A DNA stretch of 64,000 nucleotides. Origin: Scytolyngbya sp. HA4215-MV1. GTDB lineage: Bacteria; Cyanobacteriota; Cyanobacteriia; Leptolyngbyales; Leptolyngbyaceae. Both the position numbers and the translations under genes were made by a program. The stretch spans positions 558,001 through 622,000 of the forward strand of contig JAHHIA010000001.1 of the NCBI GenBank assembly GCA_019359045.1. Direction: 5' to 3'. This document shows, in pieces, positions 10,083 through 19,339 of this stretch (its first letter is position 1; each line of letters starts with the position of its first letter). The notes under the pieces are model-generated. The model was not told the DNA's origin and searched no databases. It saw only the letters and a list, made by a program, of their open reading frames with translations.

Positions 10083-10210
10083 GGCTTCTAGGGTTCCGGT
10101 TTGATCGATTTTGAGCGTCTGGTCCGAGAGAAGCAAGCTGGGATAAAAAATTTTCTTGATGCAAGAAAACGATCGCCAGCTACACGGCGGGAGAAAAGCC
10201 CGGGAGAGAT
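10083..10210 (+). promoter_or_regulatory. Guanidine-I riboswitch (ykkC/yxkD class) aptamer
   Basis: The conserved blocks occur in the right order: CTAGGGTTCCG (10088-10098), TCTGGTCCGAGAG (10118-10130), a variable hairpin (10148-10170), TACACGG (10181-10187) and GGGAGAAAAGCCCGGGAGA (10189-10207). These are the class-defining ykkC guanidine-I core motifs. It lies on the plus strand 230 bp upstream of an ABC-transporter operon. In this class guanidinium binding stabilises the aptamer and blocks the downstream terminator, turning genes on. Confidence 0.95.
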
Positions 10211-10252
10211 AGCGACTGTGAGAAAGACGGTTGCTTCCTTCTGGGCTTTTTT
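10194..10252 (+). terminator. Riboswitch expression platform: intrinsic terminator competing with the aptamer
   Basis: AAAAGCCC (10194-10201), part of the aptamer 3' core, can pair with GGGCTTTT (10243-10250), with inner pairing AGCGAC (10211-10216) with GTTGCT (10230-10235). A run of six T follows (10247-10252). Sharing the 3' aptamer strand is the expected ON-switch arrangement. Confidence 0.85.
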
Positions 10253-10443
10253 GCTGCAAAAATTTGTATTTCTAATCCCCGACCGAGATGGAGTTTTGTA
10301 GCCAATGTGACGGACGCCTTCCCGTCCAATTCGTTAAATCCATAACCATGAGTGACTCGTTGCCACAAGGGTGCAGGTCATTGATGGTTCTCGACTCCTC
10401 GTTCAACCGATTCAGTTAAACCAATCCCTTGTGAGGACGTGCA

Positions 10444-11493
10444 ATGAAATTACGATCGCTATTCTCCTATGTTGGACTTTTTCTGGTCAGTGCAGTGCTC
10501 ATCGTCAGTTGCACTAACCCAGCGAGCCAACTCCCAACCTCAACCGGGGGTTCCCCCACCGCTAGTGGAGGGGCGGCATCGGTGCGTCTGGGCTTCAGCG
10601 CGTGGCCCGGTTGGTTTCCCTGGCAGGTTGCCCTGGACGAAAAAATTTTTGAGAAGAATAAAGTGGCCGTAGATCTGAAATGGTTTGATGGCTACTTGGA
10701 ATCGATCAATACCTTGACGGCTGGACAGATTGATGCAAACTCCCAAACTTTGAATGACACCATCAGTGCAGTTTCTGGCGGAGCCGATCAAGTCGTCGTG
10801 CTGGTGAACGATAACTCAACTGGTAACGACAAAATTATTGTCCGCGAAGGGATTAATTCTATCGCCGATCTGAAAGGGAAGAAAGTGGCTGCGGAAGAAG
10901 GCACCGTCGATCATTTTCTGCTGTTATTGGGCTTGAAGAAAGCTGGAATCGATCCAAAAGAGATTAGCTTTCAACCCTTGGAAACCGGGAAGGCTGCCGC
11001 TGCCTTTGAGGCTGGACAGGTGGATGCTGTGGGTGTGTTTGCGCCTTTCACCACGCAGGCACTGAAGCGTCCTGGTAGCAAAGAACTCTTTAGTTCCAAA
11101 GACTTTCCGGGAGCCATTCCCGATCACCTGGTATTTACCCGTAAGTTTGTCACCGAACATGCAGATCAAGTACAGGCAATGGTTGATTCTTGGTTTGCCA
11201 CGATCGCCTACATTAAAGCCAACCCAGACCAGACCATAGAGATTATGGCAAAACGGGCAGGTGTGAGTGTGGATGAGTATAAAGAATATGCGGCTGGCAC
11301 CAAAATTTTTACCGTAGAAGAAAACTTGAAAGCTTTCCAACCAGGTAAAGACATGACTTCTTTAACCTTTGCTGCCGAAGAAATGGCAACCTTTCTTACC
11401 CAAGTTGGCTTAGCTCCCACCAAACCCGATTTGAGCAAGCTATTTGACGATCGCTTTGTCAAAGCCTATGCCGAGAAAGCTAAGAAAGCTTAG
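10444..11493 (+). CDS. ABC transporter substrate-binding lipoprotein, probably for guanidine
   Basis: 349 residues, NitT/TauT/NMT1-type periplasmic-binding protein. A lipoprotein signal peptide ends VLIVSC with the lipidated Cys at residue 23, followed by a Ser/Thr/Gly/Pro linker and the mature start VRLGFSAWPGWFPWQVALDE. The family usually binds sulfonates, nitrate or pyrimidine precursors, but the guanidine-I riboswitch upstream points to guanidinium as the substrate. First gene of a three-gene operon with the permease (11596) and ATPase (12636). Confidence 0.88.
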   Translation: MKLRSLFSYVGLFLVSAVLIVSCTNPASQLPTSTGGSPTASGGAASVRLGFSAWPGWFPWQVALDEKIFEKNKVAVDLKWFDGYLESINTLTAGQIDANSQTLNDTISAVSGGADQVVVLVNDNSTGNDKIIVREGINSIADLKGKKVAAEEGTVDHFLLLLGLKKAGIDPKEISFQPLETGKAAAAFEAGQVDAVGVFAPFTTQALKRPGSKELFSSKDFPGAIPDHLVFTRKFVTEHADQVQAMVDSWFATIAYIKANPDQTIEIMAKRAGVSVDEYKEYAAGTKIFTVEENLKAFQPGKDMTSLTFAAEEMATFLTQVGLAPTKPDLSKLFDDRFVKAYAEKAKKA

Positions 11494-11595
11494 GCATTAA
11501 GAGCGTTCGTGGCGGGTAACCAGCCTTCATTATTGGCAGTTAGCCATCAGAATTCCCTCACTTCTTCACTCCTTCACTCCACCCCCTTTCCCGCC

Positions 11596-12447
11596 ATGAA
11601 CCCAAGCTCTGCGCCGCCTCAAATCAATTCTCAAAAACCGATTAAAACGCTTCGCCCCAGCACTTTCTGGCGATTAGCCGAGGATATTCCCCCTTCTCTA
11701 AACTGGGGATTGATGGTGGCTTCGATCGCGATTCCGCTGTTCCTGTGGTGGTTAGTGACCACGTTGGGCAACGTTGATCCCAAATTTTTACCATCACCGG
11801 CAAAGGTCATTGCTGCCTTTCAGCGGTTATGGAGTACGGGGGATCTACAAAAAGATACGATCGCCAGTTTGTGGCGAGTAGGGGTGGGCTTTTTGATGGC
11901 AGCCCTGTGCTCCATTCCTATAGGAGTGTTGATGGGCAGTTTTGCCAGCATCCGTGCCCTACTAGAGCCAATGTTTGGGCTGATGCGATACATGCCTGCT
12001 CCTGCCTTCATACCCTTGCTGATCCTGTATTTAGGCATTGGTGAAGAACCCAAAATTACTCTGATCTTTATTGGGGTATTTTTCTTTAATTCGCTGATGG
12101 TGATGGATACCGTCAAATTTGTCCCCAAAGACCTGATCGAAGCCACCTATATGTTGGGCGGCAAGCGCTTACAAACCCTCTTACAAGTCATCTTTCCCTA
12201 CGTATTACCCGGAATCTTAGATGCTTGCCGAATTAACCTGGCAGCTGCTTGGCAACTGGTGATCGTCTCCGAACTGATTGCCGCCACCGAGGGTCTGGGT
12301 CGCCGCATCAGTGTTGCTGGAAGATTTCTCCGCACCGATGAAATCTTTGTTGGACTCATCGTGATTGGCGTAATTGGTCTCACGTTCGATTTACTTTTCC
12401 AGTATGTTTTGAGAATTTCCTGTCGCTGGGCGAGTCAGAAGCGATAA
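11596..12447 (+). CDS. ABC transporter permease (NitT/TauT type), probably guanidine importer
   Basis: About 283 residues from ATG 11596; an upstream GTG (11509) would add 29 low-complexity residues encoded by a pyrimidine-rich repeat, so I prefer the ATG. Several hydrophobic segments, with the binding-protein-dependent transport EAA-type loop (EATYMLGGKRLQTLLQVIFP) contacting the ATPase. Downstream of the lipoprotein gene and upstream of the ATPase gene. Confidence 0.88.
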   Translation: MNPSSAPPQINSQKPIKTLRPSTFWRLAEDIPPSLNWGLMVASIAIPLFLWWLVTTLGNVDPKFLPSPAKVIAAFQRLWSTGDLQKDTIASLWRVGVGFLMAALCSIPIGVLMGSFASIRALLEPMFGLMRYMPAPAFIPLLILYLGIGEEPKITLIFIGVFFFNSLMVMDTVKFVPKDLIEATYMLGGKRLQTLLQVIFPYVLPGILDACRINLAAAWQLVIVSELIAATEGLGRRISVAGRFLRTDEIFVGLIVIGVIGLTFDLLFQYVLRISCRWASQKR

Positions 12448-12479
12448 GGGTGATGAGCTAATGAGGTGATGGGCTGAAA

Positions 12480-12633
12480 AGGCGAAGAAGTTAAAAAAAT
12501 TATTCCCTAACCTCTTTACTCTTCTACTCCTCCACTTTTTCACTCCTCTACTCCTCCACTTCTCCAGTCCTCTACCCCGTTACTTCTTCCCCCTCCACTC
12601 CCCATCTCCCCACCTCCCCACTTCCCCAAAAAA
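12480..12633 (+). repeat. Pyrimidine-rich low-complexity spacer
   Basis: Dense run of C/T words such as ctcctccact and ctcctctact between permease and ATPase genes. A shorter copy lies at 11555-11590, and a similar tract lies inside mgdC (about 37265-37345, opposite strand). This is an interspersed simple-sequence family seen in many filamentous cyanobacteria. No coding signal. Confidence 0.6.
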
Positions 12634-12635
12634 CT

Positions 12636-13415
12636 ATGTACTTACAAATCACTAATCTGCACAAAAACTTCGAAACCAAGGCGGGTCCGTTGGTTGTGCT
12701 GAAAGACATCAATATGCTAATCGAGCAAGGGGAGTTTATTTGCGCGGTTGGGGCATCGGGTTCTGGCAAATCGACCCTGCTGCGCCAGATTGCGGGATTG
12801 GATAGTCCTTCTTCGGGAGAAGTCCGGATTGATGGCAAGTTGATTACAGGGCCGGGACCCGATCGCGGCATGGTATTTCAGCACTACACGCTCTATCCCT
12901 GGATGAATGTGCAACAAAATGCTGAGTTTGGGCTGAAGTTGCAAGGGTTGGCAAAAAAAGAACGCCGGGAGCGCGCCAGCTATTATTTGAGTGTAGTGGG
13001 ACTCACCCGCTTTGCGAAATCGTTGCCTAAGGAATTGTCAGGGGGGATGAAACAGCGAGTGGCGATCGCCCGTGCCCTCGCTTCAGAACCCAAGGTACTG
13101 TTGATGGATGAACCTTTTGGTGCGCTCGATGTTCATACCAAAGAATCAATGCATGAATTTATGCTAGATCTCTGGCAACGTACCCACATCACCGTCTTCA
13201 TGATTACCCACGATGTGGAAGAAGCCGTTTTTCTTTCTAATCGGATTTATGCGCTAGGTGCCCGTCCCGGTACGGTGAGGAAGGAAATTAAGGTGCAATT
13301 GCCCGATCGTTCTCATGCCGTGAAACGCCATGCCATCTTTCACGATTACCGGGATGAACTGATGGATTTGTTACGCAAACATGGACAGGAGGCGTCTTTG
13401 GCAGTGGCGGCTTGA
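12636..13415 (+). CDS. ABC transporter ATPase, probably guanidine importer
   Basis: 259 residues. Walker A GASGSGKST (39-47), signature LSGGMKQR, Walker B VLLMDEPFGALD, and switch His in FMITHDVEEA. The C-terminal half is typical of NitT/TauT/SsuB ATPases. Last gene of the riboswitch-controlled operon; no guanidine hydrolase or carboxylase gene follows in this window. Confidence 0.92.
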   Translation: MYLQITNLHKNFETKAGPLVVLKDINMLIEQGEFICAVGASGSGKSTLLRQIAGLDSPSSGEVRIDGKLITGPGPDRGMVFQHYTLYPWMNVQQNAEFGLKLQGLAKKERRERASYYLSVVGLTRFAKSLPKELSGGMKQRVAIARALASEPKVLLMDEPFGALDVHTKESMHEFMLDLWQRTHITVFMITHDVEEAVFLSNRIYALGARPGTVRKEIKVQLPDRSHAVKRHAIFHDYRDELMDLLRKHGQEASLAVAA

Positions 13416-13437
13416 GGGTAGGGGTGAAGGGGAAGTT

Positions 13438-13500
13438 GGTTATTGACTCTTAACTCCTGACTCCTGATCTCTAACTCCTGACTGCTGACGCCGGATGTCT
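13438..13500 (+). repeat. Short direct-repeat tract (actcctgact words)
   Basis: Imperfect repeats of ctcctgactcctga and aactcctgac between convergent genes. The same word type recurs in filamentous cyanobacterial intergenic regions. No terminator-like hairpin was evident. Confidence 0.5.
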
Positions 13501-13520
13501 GGAACTCTGATTCATGTTCC

Positions 13521-14177
13521 TTACCGAACCCGCTCCTCTAACCACGTCCACAATGCAGACTGAGTAAAGTCTTCGATGGTCAGCATGGCTCCCAAATTGT
13601 GGAGCAGAGAGGGTTCCTGAGTGGTGGTAATACCCACGGTGGCGATGCCTGCGGCGACTGCCGATCGCATTCCGGAGGGAGAATCTTCAAAGGCGATCGC
13701 TTCAGTGGCAGTGATGCCAAAATCCTTCAGTGCCCATTGATAAGGAGCAGGATCGGGTTTGCCGATCCCAATGTCTTGAGCAATAATGACGCGATCGAAG
13801 CAATCTCGCAGGTGCAAGGCATCCAGCATGAACCAGGCATTTTGGGAGGGGGCATTGGTCACCACGGCTTGCTTTAACCCTTGCTCCACTGCCCAAGCCA
13901 TCAACAGGTGTAATCCGGGCGTGGCGGGCAGTGTCGTCACTCGTTGTCGAAACAGTGCCTCTTTGTGCTCGGCAAATTCTTCAGCTTCTTGGGGCGAAAG
14001 CTGTGGCAGCAAATCTTCAATGATGGCAGGATTCAGGCGCCCACTCAGCCGATTTTTGTAAAACGTTTCGTCAATTTCTAGCCCAAATTCTTTGAGCAGG
14101 TCGTACCAGATCTGATAGTGCAACGGATCGGTGTTGGCAAGCGTGCCATCCAAATCGTACAGAATTGCTTTCAGCAT
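13521..14177 (-). CDS. HAD-superfamily phosphatase / beta-phosphoglucomutase-like
   Basis: 218 residues. Motif I is DLDGTLANTD (residues 8-17), motif II Thr/Ser is in VVTNAPSQNA, and the conserved Lys and motif III/IV are GIGKPDPAPY and AFEDSPSGMRSA. The cap domain is helical, as in the beta-PGM/phosphoglycolate phosphatase group. The substrate cannot be named. Confidence 0.9.
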   Translation of the reverse strand: MLKAILYDLDGTLANTDPLHYQIWYDLLKEFGLEIDETFYKNRLSGRLNPAIIEDLLPQLSPQEAEEFAEHKEALFRQRVTTLPATPGLHLLMAWAVEQGLKQAVVTNAPSQNAWFMLDALHLRDCFDRVIIAQDIGIGKPDPAPYQWALKDFGITATEAIAFEDSPSGMRSAVAAGIATVGITTTQEPSLLHNLGAMLTIEDFTQSALWTWLEERVR

Positions 14178-14248
14178 GTTCCTCTGTCAACGGTTAACGG
14201 TATAAGTGGGTAGAACGCATCCACATCATCAGGCAGAACAGGAGCCAT

Positions 14249-14587
14249 ATGAGCGAGTTTCAAGATTTCCTGACCCATAAGTTTGCTCATGTCACGGTTG
14301 GAGAATTTAAGCTAGGCAAATTTGAGGAAGCTGCACAAATTTACGAGGAGGCAGTTTCGACCTATGGGGCAGGATTTGAGGGCGCATATCTGTTGCGAGA
14401 ACAGGGCACCGATCGCGGTATCTCTATCATCTTTTGGGATAGTCAAGAAGATATGGAAGCCAATATCAGTGAAGCTCATAAGTTAATCCTTAAGAGGATG
14501 ATGCCGCTGTTTGCCACAACACCAACAGATAACTATTACGAGGTGATGGGCGAAATCCAGCCGCAGGAAAAAAAAGAGGACGCATGA
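14249..14587 (+). CDS. Small ABM-like dimeric alpha/beta-barrel protein
   Basis: 112 residues. The pattern of a buried strand (HVTVGEFKLGK), helix, then ISIIFWDSQEDMEAN resembles antibiotic-biosynthesis-monooxygenase-like domains. A lysine/glutamate tail follows. It lies 159 bp upstream of panB on the same strand. No catalytic residues can be assigned. Confidence 0.6.
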   Translation: MSEFQDFLTHKFAHVTVGEFKLGKFEEAAQIYEEAVSTYGAGFEGAYLLREQGTDRGISIIFWDSQEDMEANISEAHKLILKRMMPLFATTPTDNYYEVMGEIQPQEKKEDA

Positions 14588-14745
14588 GGGATGAACCATT
14601 CCTGGTTGCCCAGCTATAGCCTGGTAACCCCGATACAGCCGCCGCTCGCCAAGTTTCTTGCTCAGATCTCAGCGCGACAATTTCTATTAACGCTAGAATC
14701 ACAGGTGCAAGGGCATTTGAACCTTGTTTGCTTTGTGAGGTGCAA

Positions 14746-15540
14746 ATGGCAGTCAAAATCCAGCAATTCACTCACTGGAAACAGGAGGGGCGTAGCATTG
14801 TCGCACTGACTGCATGGGATTATGCCATTGCAGAAGTTTTGGATCAGGCAGGGGTTGATCTGATTTTGGTGGGAGATTCATTAGCCATGGTGGCGTTAGG
14901 ATATCCCACCACCTTACCGATTACGCTAGATGAAATGTTGCATCATGCCAGAGCCGTGCGTCGGGGTGTGAAACACGCTTTAATGGTATTCGATTTGCCG
15001 TTTTTGACCTATCAGGAAAGTCCAGAACAGGCACTCCACTCGGCTGGACGTGCCCTCAAAGAAGCCGGAGCACAGGCGGTCAAGGTAGAGGGCGGCTATC
15101 CGACGATGGTGGAAACGGTGGCGCGTTTGGTGCAGGCAGGGATTCCGGTAATGGGGCATGTGGGGTTAACACCACAGTCGGTGCACCAGTTAGGCTATCG
15201 CCAACAGGGACAGTCGCCGGAAGCGCAGGAGCGAATTTTGCAAGAAGCGATCGCCCTGGAACAAGCTGGTGCTTTTGCGATCGTGCTGGAACATATCCCT
15301 GCCGATCTTGCTTTACACATTACCCAAAAATTATCGATCCCAACGATCGGGATTGGGGCAGGTCCTCATTGTGACGGACAGGTGCTCGTCACTTCCGATA
15401 TGTTGGGGTTATCGGGCTGGCAACCGCCCTTTGCCAAAACCTATGCCGATTTGCGAGCCACCATTACCCAAGCGGTGCAGACCTATTGCCAGGAAGTGCG
15501 CGACCATGGCTTTCCCTTGGCAGATAGCCATCAGAGGTAG
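14746..15540 (+). CDS. panB: 3-methyl-2-oxobutanoate hydroxymethyltransferase
   Basis: 264 residues from ATG 14746 (MAVKIQQF); a TTG at 14728 would add six residues. PanB hallmarks: [24 protein letters not shown] (metal-binding Asp), VKVEGGYP and GHVGLTPQS, and [15 protein letters not shown]. It transfers hydroxymethyl from methylene-tetrahydrofolate to ketoisovalerate in pantothenate synthesis. The ubiB-like gene starts 5 bp after the stop. Confidence 0.96.
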   Translation: MAVKIQQFTHWKQEGRSIVALTAWDYAIAEVLDQAGVDLILVGDSLAMVALGYPTTLPITLDEMLHHARAVRRGVKHALMVFDLPFLTYQESPEQALHSAGRALKEAGAQAVKVEGGYPTMVETVARLVQAGIPVMGHVGLTPQSVHQLGYRQQGQSPEAQERILQEAIALEQAGAFAIVLEHIPADLALHITQKLSIPTIGIGAGPHCDGQVLVTSDMLGLSGWQPPFAKTYADLRATITQAVQTYCQEVRDHGFPLADSHQR

Positions 15541-15545
15541 GCAAT

Positions 15546-17198
15546 ATGTTTATTCGGCTCGCCCAAACCAGTTCCCGCCAGGGAGAAATCGCTGAGGTTG
15601 TACTCCGCAACGGTTGGGGCTATATGCGACGACTGTTGACTGGGGGCAAACCGGATGAGCCAAAATTGCCCCCTCCTGCCGTTTTACGGAATATTTTGGT
15701 TGAGCTAGGTCCGGTTTATGTCAAGCTGGGTCAATTATTGAGTACTCGTCCTGATCTGTTGCCTGCGGAATATATTGAAACGCTGACCGAATTGCAGGCA
15801 GAAGTGCCTCCGGTAGATTGGACAGAAGTAGAAGTCGTGATTCGCCAACAATTGCGGCAGCCGCTGGAAATGGTATTTGCTCACATCAATTCTCAGCCAG
15901 TGGCAGCCGGATCGATCGCCCAAACCCACCGTGCTACCCTGAAGAATGGGCAAGAAGTTGCGCTCAAAGTGCAACGTCCAGGCTTAGAAAACGTGATTGA
16001 GCAAGACACAGCGCTGATTCGCCTGGTAGCAGAAGTGGTGGCGCAAACCGAATTTGGGCAATACTACGACACCATGGCGCTGGCAGAGGAATTTACTCAG
16101 GCTTTGCGATCGGAATTGGACTTCACCCAGGAAGCATCCTACACCGACCAACTTCGTAATAACCTGGCAAGCAGTCGTTGGTTTGACTCAAAATTGTTGG
16201 TGGTGCCCCAAATTAACTGGGATCTCACCACGAAAAGGCTGCTGGTAATGGAATGGTTAGAGGGTGGACCTTTACTCTCAGCTCAGATTTCCGGCGATCG
16301 TCATGGCGGAGATCCAGTAATTGAACGACGCGAAATCTCGACGCTGCTCTTGCGTGCTTTCTTTCAGCAAATCTGTTTGGATGGGTTCTTTCATGCCGAC
16401 CCCCATCCGGGCAATGTGTTTTATCTTAATGATGGACGAGTAGCGTTGCTAGATTGTGGGATGGTAGGGCGGCTAGACCCGCGCACACAGCAAATTTTGC
16501 TAGAACTGGTGCTGGCGATCGTCAATCTGGATGCCCAACGCTGCACCCAACTGACTTTGCAACTAGCTCCCCCTGCTCAACCGATTAATCGCGCTCAGTT
16601 AGAAGTAGAGTTCGATCGCCTGTTGCGGCGCTATTACAGCCGGAGCATTTCAGAGGTCAATTTTAGCAAGTTGGTTTATGAAGTGTTGCAAGTTGCTCGG
16701 CAAAACAAAGTTCGCATTCCAGGAAATTTAGGCTTGTGTGCGAAGGCGATCGCCAATCTGGAAGCGATCGCCCGCACCCTCGATCCCGAATTCAACATTC
16801 CCAACAAACTGCGCCCCATGATGACTGAAGTATTTCAGCGACAGCTGGTGGGCGAAGATCCCCTTGTGGCAGTGTTGAGAACTGCCCTGGATCTGAAAAG
16901 TCTTTCGCTCCAATCGCCTCGCCAGGTGGAACTATTGCTCGACCAGGTCACGTCTGAAACCTTACAGTGGAATTTAGCGATTCGTGATTTGGATTCTCTG
17001 CGTCGTACGTTCGATGCCTCTGCCAATCGGTTGTCGTTTAGCATTGTGGTGGGTTCACTGATTATCGGAGCAGCGATTATTTCATCGAATGTTCAAGTCA
17101 ATCGTGTGTACTGGATTAGTGATGTGTTGTTTGCAGCAGCGAGTCTGATGGGATTGTGGTTGATTGTGAGTATTCTGCGATCGGGAAGATTGCGTTGA
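15546..17198 (+). CDS. ABC1/UbiB-family atypical kinase
   Basis: 550 residues. KxGQ motif in VYVKLGQLLSTRP, Ala-rich loop AAGSIAQTHRA, ATP-binding Lys in VALKVQRPG, catalytic FHADPHPGNVF and metal-binding LLDCGMVGRL. Two hydrophobic segments close the C-terminus (IVVGSLIIGAAIIS and DVLFAAASLMGLWLIVS). Family members support quinone or prenyl-lipid metabolism; cyanobacteria carry several paralogues, so no symbol is given. Confidence 0.93.
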   Translation: MFIRLAQTSSRQGEIAEVVLRNGWGYMRRLLTGGKPDEPKLPPPAVLRNILVELGPVYVKLGQLLSTRPDLLPAEYIETLTELQAEVPPVDWTEVEVVIRQQLRQPLEMVFAHINSQPVAAGSIAQTHRATLKNGQEVALKVQRPGLENVIEQDTALIRLVAEVVAQTEFGQYYDTMALAEEFTQALRSELDFTQEASYTDQLRNNLASSRWFDSKLLVVPQINWDLTTKRLLVMEWLEGGPLLSAQISGDRHGGDPVIERREISTLLLRAFFQQICLDGFFHADPHPGNVFYLNDGRVALLDCGMVGRLDPRTQQILLELVLAIVNLDAQRCTQLTLQLAPPAQPINRAQLEVEFDRLLRRYYSRSISEVNFSKLVYEVLQVARQNKVRIPGNLGLCAKAIANLEAIARTLDPEFNIPNKLRPMMTEVFQRQLVGEDPLVAVLRTALDLKSLSLQSPRQVELLLDQVTSETLQWNLAIRDLDSLRRTFDASANRLSFSIVVGSLIIGAAIISSNVQVNRVYWISDVLFAAASLMGLWLIVSILRSGRLR

Positions 17199-17237
17199 TC
17201 GATCAGGTTAGAGCAATTGTACGGAAACATTAAAGTT

Positions 17238-17284
17238 GGAAACTGAAATGTAAACATGGAAACTGAAATGTAAACATGGAAACT
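17238..17284. repeat. Two 20-bp direct repeats plus partial third
   Basis: ggaaactgaaatgtaaacat occurs at 17238-17257 and 17258-17277, followed by ggaaact (17278-17284). It lies between the UbiB-like gene and a pseudogene; nothing else is recognisable in the 220-bp gap. Confidence 0.85.
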
Positions 17285-17418
17285 AACTGTCACACTGTTT
17301 CCGGACTACTGACTAAGCTCTTAAAGCTCTAAATGAGAGAAGTGTTAAGAATGTTTGCAAGCTTGACTGATTTTAGGAGCTAGATCCCAAGTTTTTATTT
17401 GCAACAAAAACTTCTTAA

Positions 17419-18285
17419 TTGGGTGGTGTTCTAGAACTGTGGATTGTGGATGCGGCTCAATGCCACATGGAATTATGGCAGCTAATGGATGGAACATACC
17501 AGCGACAAACAACCGATGCGGCTGGACAATATGTGGTTTCCAGCGTTCCGGGTTTGACCTTCTTCTCTGACAAGATTTGGCTGGCAAAAGATGACTGGGA
17601 TTACCCCCTCGAAGAGACCTGGTTTGAAGTGGCAGCAGATGCACCTCGGCTTACCCGATTGCCTCAAATGGGGGAAGGAGTTGATTGGAGCAAAGCACTG
17701 CTCAAATTTCCGGTTGCGTTAGACCCAGTGGCGATCGCCTTTGACGACTACATCTACTGGTGTCCAGAGGCGAAGTTTGAGTTCCTCAACGGATGACCTG
17801 ACATTGGTGGACGAGAAGGCATTAAGGGGTTGGCAGGGATGCTCATGATGACCTTTGGACTAGCAGAGGTCGTCAAATTGGCTCATCCGCGTGATTGGGT
17901 CGCTGCTCTGCTGGCACAACGAAGGGTAGCCGCTGACCCTAACCACAAAGTAGGTGCCTGGAAATTGGCGCGAGATACAGCTACATTCCTGCGGGATCAC
18001 TACTCCATCAATCGCATTGCGGTGGCGGGCGATCTGGTTGCACCTGAACCCTTAAATCTATGGTCTGAGCTAGTGCTGGTTGTTTGGGGGTTGCCAGAGG
18101 TTGAGCCACCCCGCTCTGAGTCAGGTCGAACCCGATATACCAGTCCAGAGGCGATGCTCTTTCAGAGCGGCTACGCCAACGCACGACAATTAAGTGACTA
18201 TCCTCGGATTCGTCTGGTGGATGCTGGTAAGGATCTCACCTCTACGGAAACAGCACTGTTGAATGCAGGTTATGTCGAGCTTTGA
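17419..18285 (+). pseudogene. Uma2 C-terminal / nucleotidyltransferase-like gene with in-frame stop
   Basis: Two open stretches (17419-17796 and 17830-18285) lie in the same frame, separated only by TGA at 17794-17796. Reading through gives ...KFEFLNG-stop-PDIGGREGIKGLAGMLMM..., which I recognise as a continuous motif of cyanobacterial Uma2-family proteins. The second part (LRDHYSINRIAVAGDLV, LWSELVLVVWGLP) resembles a minimal nucleotidyltransferase domain with degenerate active-site acids. The Uma2 catalytic core is missing at the 5' side, so this is a truncated gene disrupted by one stop (a CGA to TGA change would suffice). Confidence 0.65.
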
Positions 18286-18364
18286 GGAATTTTCCGTCTT
18301 GGGGTTTGCTGGATTGGCTTGGGCGATACAGTGGTGATGGATATAAAGAGCCTGGAGTTTGAGG

Positions 18365-18973
18365 ATGGCTCAGACTGTGAATGAGATGCAGATTGGTCAA
18401 TACCTGACGCTGGAGGAGTTTTGTACCTGCACACAAACTTACCAGAAGTATGCGGATCAGATTGACCCGTACCCTGGCAACCGGTCAGAGACAATCCCAG
18501 CGTTGGAGGCTCTGTGTCATCACATCCTTGACCCTGTGATTGCTCACTTCGGCAGGGAGCGGTTTCAGTTGACCTATGGGTTCTGTTCAAAGGATTTGAA
18601 GCGGTTTCTGGCTCAGAAAGACCCAGAGACGGGGATTAAGAATGGGCGGGTTGATCCGAGCCGCGACCAGCACATGGCGCATGAGAAAAACCGGAATGGC
18701 AAGTATTACTGCGTTAGCGGAGCTTCCGGAACGGCTCGCCTCGGTGCTGCCTGTGATTTTCGGATTGTAGGGTTAGAGAGCGATCGCCTCGTAGAGTGGA
18801 TTCTGGAACAGCAGTTACCGTTTGACTCGCTGTATTACTATGGGGGCGATCGTCCCATCCATGTCAGCTACGCTCCTCAACAGAGGCACAGTATTTGGAC
18901 ATTTACAGACAAAGGAGTACCCACGAGGAAGGGTATTGAAAATTGGATAAAAGCAACCAACCAATTGAACTAA
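18365..18973 (+). CDS. Peptidase M15-like fold protein of unknown function
   Basis: About 202 residues from ATG 18365. The segment SGTARLGAACDFRIVG and the later YYYGGDRPIHVSY resemble the Zn-binding His/Asp and His regions of M15 (D-Ala-D-Ala carboxypeptidase/hedgehog) folds, but the first Zn-ligand His is not at its usual place. Located at the edge of the defence island, 12 bp from the convergent DUF5615 gene. Confidence 0.55.
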   Translation: MAQTVNEMQIGQYLTLEEFCTCTQTYQKYADQIDPYPGNRSETIPALEALCHHILDPVIAHFGRERFQLTYGFCSKDLKRFLAQKDPETGIKNGRVDPSRDQHMAHEKNRNGKYYCVSGASGTARLGAACDFRIVGLESDRLVEWILEQQLPFDSLYYYGGDRPIHVSYAPQQRHSIWTFTDKGVPTRKGIENWIKATNQLN

Positions 18974-18985
18974 AATCTATTTTTC

Positions 18986-19339
18986 TTACTGATGCACAAT
19001 CACGGAGTCTCTACTCAATTCGATGTAATTGTGCTGAGACAGCAAATCAACGATCAAGAGTAAATTTGTGGTGAAGAGAATTTCTAAATCTGCGTTTTTG
19101 ATGTTTCCCGTTGTGATGAGCAAAAGTTTATAGGGTTGCTGCACAGTGAGGAAGGAATCGACAAAATCTGAGTCTTTAGTGATGACGACTCGTTCTTCTT
19201 GAATGGAGATTGAGTTTATGATTGAGTCTGGAGTCGCGTTTTGCTGAGGAAGCTCTCTGGTATGGATGGTGTCATAACCAGCTTCCTGCAACAGTCGGGC
19301 AAGTCGAATCGGAAGTTGGGCATCAACGAGAAACTTCAT
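18986..19339 (-). CDS. DUF5615 PIN-like toxin candidate
   Basis: 117 residues. MKFLVDAQLPIRLARLLQEAG plus ITKDSDFVDSF are the hallmark acidic motifs of DUF5615, a PIN-like nuclease fold. Its ATG overlaps the stop of the upstream DUF433 gene (ATGA, 19336-19339). Paired DUF433/DUF5615 genes behave as candidate toxin-antitoxin modules. Confidence 0.88.
   Translation of the reverse strand: MKFLVDAQLPIRLARLLQEAGYDTIHTRELPQQNATPDSIINSISIQEERVVITKDSDFVDSFLTVQQPYKLLLITTGNIKNADLEILFTTNLLLIVDLLSQHNYIELSRDSVIVHQ

Noticed and set aside
10101-10301. 66-codon ORF over the riboswitch
   Set aside because: It coincides with the conserved RNA aptamer and terminator.
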